64,000 nt of DNA, taken from assembly GCA_031265845.1 (NCBI GenBank), contig JAISCC010000148.1, positions 1 to 64,000 of the forward strand, in the 5' to 3' direction. The notes under the pieces were generated by a model, which worked only from the letters and a program-made list of their open reading frames with translations, was not told where the DNA came from and did no database searches. Source of the DNA: Treponema sp. (GTDB lineage Bacteria; Spirochaetota; Spirochaetia; Treponematales; Breznakiellaceae). Positions 60,484-64,000 of this stretch are shown piece by piece (the first letter of the stretch is position 1; each line of letters starts with the position of its first letter). A program made the position numbers and the translations under genes.

Positions 60484-60526
60484 GGCGCCGACATTGAAGA
60501 CACGCCGTCCGTCCAACGTCGGCGCC
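60484..60526. terminator. Bidirectional terminator between convergent genes
   Basis: GGCGCCGAC (60484-60492) pairs perfectly with GTCGGCGCC (60518-60526). An A-run (AAACAAAAAAAT) lies on the left, giving a U-tract for the minus-strand transcript, and TGAAATAACTTTCTT lies on the right for the plus-strand one. Confidence 0.75.
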
Positions 60527-60539
60527 TGAAATAACTTTC

Positions 60540-61241
60540 TTACACTACTTCCAGTACCAACAAGGTCTTGGGATCGAGTTTTAGCGTCGCGGAAGACGGG
60601 GTGTACACATTTCTATCCTTGGATACGGAAAGCTCTATGTGGGAAAGCTTTTGCTCAAGCGTAATGATCACATCAATGATGTCAACATAATCTTTGATCA
60701 CAAGCGGGATTTTCCGGTTGTCATACACGCCTTCGGGCGCCGAGCAACTGTACCACACGGAAAGGTCAAGCTCAGACCCAAATTGCTTGATCGCCCTGAA
60801 AAAACCGGCGTCCGTAAGCGAGAAGTCAAGCCCGTCTATGATGAGGGCTTCGGCTTTGAAACCGCCTTCAACGATTAAGGAACGCAAGCTCTTCAATATC
60901 TGTTCGCGCGTCATGCCTTCTTGGTTGAAGTTCATCAACACCCTGTTTCTAACAAGGCTGTTTTTCACTTCATTTGCGTGTTCAAGACTCTTTTTTTTGG
61001 TGAATTCGTCAAAAATATCTTCGTACCATGAAAGAACATGGTCTACGTGCCTGACAAACGATACGTGGATGACTTTATGCGATTGCAACAGTTTATATAA
61101 GGCGATCTGCACCAGAACGGAGGTCTTGCCAATACCGTTAGGCGCCGCAATGACGCCGGTTTCCCCGCCCTTCAAGCCCCCATGAATAGATTGCTCAAAA
61201 ATCCGTATGGGGCTGCGCCGTATCAAATCTTCTATAGTCAT
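60540..61241 (-). CDS. RecA/KaiC-like P-loop ATPase coupled to fusA
   Basis: The 233-aa cytoplasmic protein has a DnaB/KaiC/RecA-like fold. It has [20 protein letters not shown] with Walker A PNGIGKTS, then [20 protein letters not shown], a Walker-B-like strand [10 protein letters not shown], and a C-terminal beta region ([27 protein letters not shown]). I do not recognise a named family. Its ATG overlaps the fusA stop by 4 bp (ATGA), so it is translationally coupled to EF-G, which suggests a housekeeping role. No DNA-binding domain or partner is evident. Confidence 0.75.
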   Translation of the reverse strand: MTIEDLIRRSPIRIFEQSIHGGLKGGETGVIAAPNGIGKTSVLVQIALYKLLQSHKVIHVSFVRHVDHVLSWYEDIFDEFTKKKSLEHANEVKNSLVRNRVLMNFNQEGMTREQILKSLRSLIVEGGFKAEALIIDGLDFSLTDAGFFRAIKQFGSELDLSVWYSCSAPEGVYDNRKIPLVIKDYVDIIDVIITLEQKLSHIELSVSKDRNVYTPSSATLKLDPKTLLVLEVV

Positions 61242-63325
61242 TTCTGCTCCTTCTTCCGCTTTTCTTCATATTCCTTGATGAGCGCATCAGAAATACTTGC
61301 CGGAACCTTCCCGTATTTCTCAAATTCCATAGAGAATTCAGCCTTGCCTTGGGTCATGCCCCGCAATGCGGGCGAGTAACCGAACATTTCACTCAACGGC
61401 ACTTCGGCTTCAACGCGGGAATTTATTCCATCTTCGGTGGACGAAACTATTATACCACGCCTTTGATTGATTGAGGCGAAAATATTTCCCTGAAATTCCG
61501 TCGGCCCTTCAACGGCAACCCGCATGATCGGTTCAAGGATGCAGGGCTTCGCCTTGGCGTACGCCTCATGGAACCCTCCGATTGCCGCCAACTGGAACGC
61601 GATGTCCGAAGAGTCCACCGGATGGGATTGACCGTCGTTGATGAGGCAGCGCACGTTGACGATGGGGAAGCCGATAAGCGACCCTTTCTGAATCGCATGA
61701 CGGAACCCTTTGTCGCAACTTGGAATGTATTCCGTGGGAATCGCGCCGCCCTTGATGTTGTCCACAAACTCATAGTCGATCTCGCAGGGTTCCATGTAGC
61801 CGGCCACACGGCCATATTGTCCTGAACCGCCGGTTTGTTTTTTGTGGGTGTAGTTGAATTCCGCCCGCACGGTGATGGCTTCACGGTACGCGACCTGCGG
61901 CATACCGGTTTCAACCTCGCAACTGTATTCACGTTTCATACGGGTGATGTACACGTCAAGGTGAAGCTCGCCCATGCCTTTGATGATGGTCTGATTCGAT
62001 TCAGGGTCCACGAGGGTCTGAAACGTGGGATCTTCTTTTGTGAACCGGTTGAGCGCCTTCGCCATTTGATCCGCTGATTTCTTGTCTTTCGGCGTAATGG
62101 CAAGCGATATGACGGGTTCCGGCACGTACATTGAAGACATGGCGTAATTGAGTCCGCCGCCGCAAAACGTGTCGCCGGACGCGCACTCAATGCCGAAAAG
62201 CGCCACGATGTCGCCCGGAACGCCCTCGCTGATGTCTTCCATTGTATTGGCGTGCATACGCACCAAGCGCCCTACCTTGAACCGCTTGCGCGCGCGAGTA
62301 TTCATAAGCTCATCGCCTTTTTTGAGTTCGCCTTGATAGATGCGTACATAGGTGAGTTGTCCGTATTTGCCATCTTCCAGTTTGAATCCAAGCGCGACCG
62401 TGGGTTTTTTTGCGTCCGCCGCCAGTTCCACGTGATCTTCGTTGTTGTCGATGTCAAGCGCGTAATTCTTCACCTCCGTGGGATTCGGCAGATAATACGT
62501 AACGCCGTCAAGCAGGGGCTGGACGCCCTTGTTTTTGTACGCTGACCCGACCATCACCGGCACCAGCTTCTCCGCCAGCGTTCCCTTGCGGATAGCCGTA
62601 CGGATGATGTTTTCGGATATAACCCCGCCTTCCATCAGCAGTTCCATGAGCGTATCGTCGAACATGGAAACCGCGTCAAGCATTTCCTCGCGGCGCTTCT
62701 CGACATCCGCCTTGAGGTGCGCCGGAATTTCCGCGATCCGCACGATTTCGCCTCTGTCGCCGTCAAAGTACAGGGCTTTTTGGGTTACAAGATCAACCAC
62801 GCCTTCAAGTTTGTCTTCAAGACCAATGGGGATTTGGATCATAACCGCGTTAAGCCCCAGTTTTTCCCGCAACTGATTTTTCACCTTGAAAGGGTTCGCG
62901 CCCGCTCGGTCGCATTTATTCACAAAGGCGATGCGCGGGACATGGTAGCGCTTGAGCTGCCTATCCACCGTGATGGACTGGGATTGAACGCCGCCCACCG
63001 CGCACAGCACGAGAATCGCGCCGTCCAGAACGCGCAAAGAACGCTCGACTTCAATGGTAAAGTCAACGTGTCCGGGCGTATCGATCAAATTGATGGTGTG
63101 TTCTTTCCATTCCACCTGAGTCGCGGCGCTCTGAATGGTGATGCCGCGCTCCCGCTCAATGTCCATGGAATCCATGGTCGCGCCCGCTCCGTCCTTGCCC
63201 CGCACTTCGCGGATGATATGGATTTTATTACTGTAGAACAAAATACGTTCAGAAAGCGTCGTCTTTCCTGAGTCAATGTGCGCGCTGATTCCGATGTTCC
63301 GCATCTTACAGATGTCGATGCTCAT
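61238..63325 (-). CDS. fusA: Translation elongation factor G (spirochaete/mitochondrial EFG1 type)
   Basis: EF-G is the GTPase that moves tRNA and mRNA on the ribosome. The 695-aa protein carries G1 [18 protein letters not shown], switch I with [20 protein letters not shown]3 DTPGHVDF, G4 NKCDRAG, and domain [21 protein letters not shown]. The [15 protein letters not shown] and [13 protein letters not shown] forms are the hallmark of the spd/mitochondrial EFG1 lineage, which in spirochaetes performs translocation, while a second EF-G handles recycling. The start ATG 63325 follows GAGGAGAGTTATGTT. The P-loop ATPase gene overlaps its stop. Confidence 0.96.
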   Translation of the reverse strand: MSIDICKMRNIGISAHIDSGKTTLSERILFYSNKIHIIREVRGKDGAGATMDSMDIERERGITIQSAATQVEWKEHTINLIDTPGHVDFTIEVERSLRVLDGAILVLCAVGGVQSQSITVDRQLKRYHVPRIAFVNKCDRAGANPFKVKNQLREKLGLNAVMIQIPIGLEDKLEGVVDLVTQKALYFDGDRGEIVRIAEIPAHLKADVEKRREEMLDAVSMFDDTLMELLMEGGVISENIIRTAIRKGTLAEKLVPVMVGSAYKNKGVQPLLDGVTYYLPNPTEVKNYALDIDNNEDHVELAADAKKPTVALGFKLEDGKYGQLTYVRIYQGELKKGDELMNTRARKRFKVGRLVRMHANTMEDISEGVPGDIVALFGIECASGDTFCGGGLNYAMSSMYVPEPVISLAITPKDKKSADQMAKALNRFTKEDPTFQTLVDPESNQTIIKGMGELHLDVYITRMKREYSCEVETGMPQVAYREAITVRAEFNYTHKKQTGGSGQYGRVAGYMEPCEIDYEFVDNIKGGAIPTEYIPSCDKGFRHAIQKGSLIGFPIVNVRCLINDGQSHPVDSSDIAFQLAAIGGFHEAYAKAKPCILEPIMRVAVEGPTEFQGNIFASINQRRGIIVSSTEDGINSRVEAEVPLSEMFGYSPALRGMTQGKAEFSMEFEKYGKVPASISDALIKEYEEKRKKEQK

Positions 63326-63789
63326 AACATAACTCTCCTCAAATTCCTATGTTCAAATTGTATTGGGCAAAACTAAACGCCGTACCACGTCGTCTGTTTT
63401 GCATATAGCGTTAAAATATAGCGCTATTTGCAAAAAAAATCAAGATATGGTTTGCTGGCAATGTAATAAAGGCGCTTCTGGAAATCCCGGTTGGGTTCCC
63501 GGCGGCGTCAGGCTACGAAAACCTCTGAAACCTGTCGAACCGCAGGTTCGCAACCGCAGGTTCGCGTTTTTAGAGGTTCCCATAAAAGGCTTTTTCAAAT
63601 CTCTTTGACAGGCTCTGGGAGTGAAGAGCGATGGCGCGGAAGGCGAGCCGCTGTGCGAGTTGGACAACCGCTTTTTGATCGCCATTTTATGTGTGAGGAG
63701 GCGTGAGGACAAAACGGCCTCCTCATGCGTTTCATGCTGGCATTTCTTGCTTTTTTATGCTATACTGGAAGGCAAGCTAGGGGGTGGAC
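63326..63789. other. Intergenic stretch with dispersed palindromes and a promoter
   Basis: It contains the fusA promoter region, then two adjacent palindromes (CGAACC-GCA-GGTTCG at 63536-63550 and AACC-GCA-GGTT right after), AGGCTTTTTCAAA near 63588, and an extended -10 sequence TGCTATACT at 63758-63766 in front of the last gene. Overlapping ORFs in this stretch look spurious. Confidence 0.5.
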
Positions 63790-64000
63790 ATGGAGGTAGT
63801 GACAGCGGAACAGGCCGTCGAGTGGGGCAAAAGCCTGAGTTTTGAAAAAGTCTGGGCGGCTTTGATGGAAGACCGCGAGCAGATGCGGAAGACCGATGAG
63901 CGGATGCGGAAAACTGACGAGCAGATAGCCGAAACCAGCAGAATAGTAGCTGAAACCAGCAGAAAAGTCGACGAATTGTCGAAAAATGTCGGCGGGCTTA
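63790..64000 (+). CDS. Coiled-coil PD-(D/E)XK-like protein (DUF3782-type), 3' end outside window
   Basis: The frame from ATG 63790 is open to the window edge (70 codons). After MEVVTAEQAVEWGKSLSFEK it shows a heptad-like repeat (REQMRKTDERMRKTDEQIAE, TSRIVAETSRKVDELSKNVG). The last part, DELSKNVGGL, aligns with RVSQNVGGL of the protein at 55271-55888, so the missing remainder should be the same nuclease-like domain. The ORF track lists only an unrelated frame here. A GGGGGTGG sequence precedes the ATG. Confidence 0.75.
   Translation, partial: MEVVTAEQAVEWGKSLSFEKVWAALMEDREQMRKTDERMRKTDEQIAETSRIVAETSRKVDELSKNVGGL

Overview
The window looks like chromosomal DNA of a host-associated spirochaete, most likely a Treponema of the termite-gut type. 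The basis is an EF-G of the spirochaete/mitochondrial EFG1 kind, a TlyC-type CBS protein, bactofilin next to TPR proteins, many Sec/lipoprotein surface proteins, moderate GC content, decayed insertion sequences and long G homopolymers. The genus is an inference from protein character; no database was searched.\n\nLayout. 0-8.6 kb: a decayed zone with an acetyltransferase pseudogene, a REP-associated transposase (RAYT) flanked by GTGTCTGACAC palindromes, transposase remnants and an IS200/IS605-type relic. Inside it lie a small cell-envelope operon (alpha/beta hydrolase, CxxCxxCC protein, 75-aa protein, MltG) and cysK with a clear promoter and palindromic operator. 8.6-14.7 kb: a minus-strand tripartite efflux operon (adaptor, MacB-type ATPase, permease, TolC-like protein) ending in a histidine kinase; its leader abuts a 0.8-kb array of about 19 imperfect copies of a GTGTCAGACAC unit. 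15.6-18.1 kb: accessory locus A (lipoprotein plus HU-like/DUF4469 protein). 18.6-21.2 kb: icd and a clamp-loader subunit. 23.4-36.6 kb: a 13-kb carbohydrate ABC-transport cluster with two binding proteins, four permeases, an NHL/TPR protein, a Yip1 protein and a DUF5696 lipoprotein; no ATPase gene is present, so a shared one is presumably encoded elsewhere. 37-41 kb: accessory locus B (FIVAR-type lipoprotein plus second DUF4469 protein) and a second GTGTCTGAC array. 41.2-51.7 kb: core genes (folP-cdaA-ybbR; bactofilin-TPR-TlyC-TPR; TPR/Mrr-like protein; M20 peptidase and pseudouridine synthase; an Rrf2 regulator). 51.8-55.9 kb: accessory locus C (third DUF4469 protein, lipoprotein, phase-variable outer-membrane protein, PD-(D/E)XK-like protein). 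56.2-63.3 kb: polA, coaE, a SPOR protein, a P-loop ATPase and fusA. A second PD-(D/E)XK-like protein runs off the right edge.\n\nThe most unusual content is in loci A, B and C. Each has a divergent HU-like/DUF4469 paralogue, at least one lipoprotein neighbour, and an array of 22-23-bp direct repeats directly or shortly downstream of the DUF4469 stop codon. Each also has one tract of exactly 15 G residues on the plus strand nearby. In locus C this tract lies inside the start of a CsgG/LpoB-like plus beta-barrel outer-membrane protein, between an excellent RBS/ATG and the signal peptide. As sequenced (15 C on the coding strand) the frame is broken; 13 or 16 C would restore a 500/501-residue secreted protein. 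This is the signature of slipped-strand phase variation, although a homopolymer sequencing error has to be excluded.
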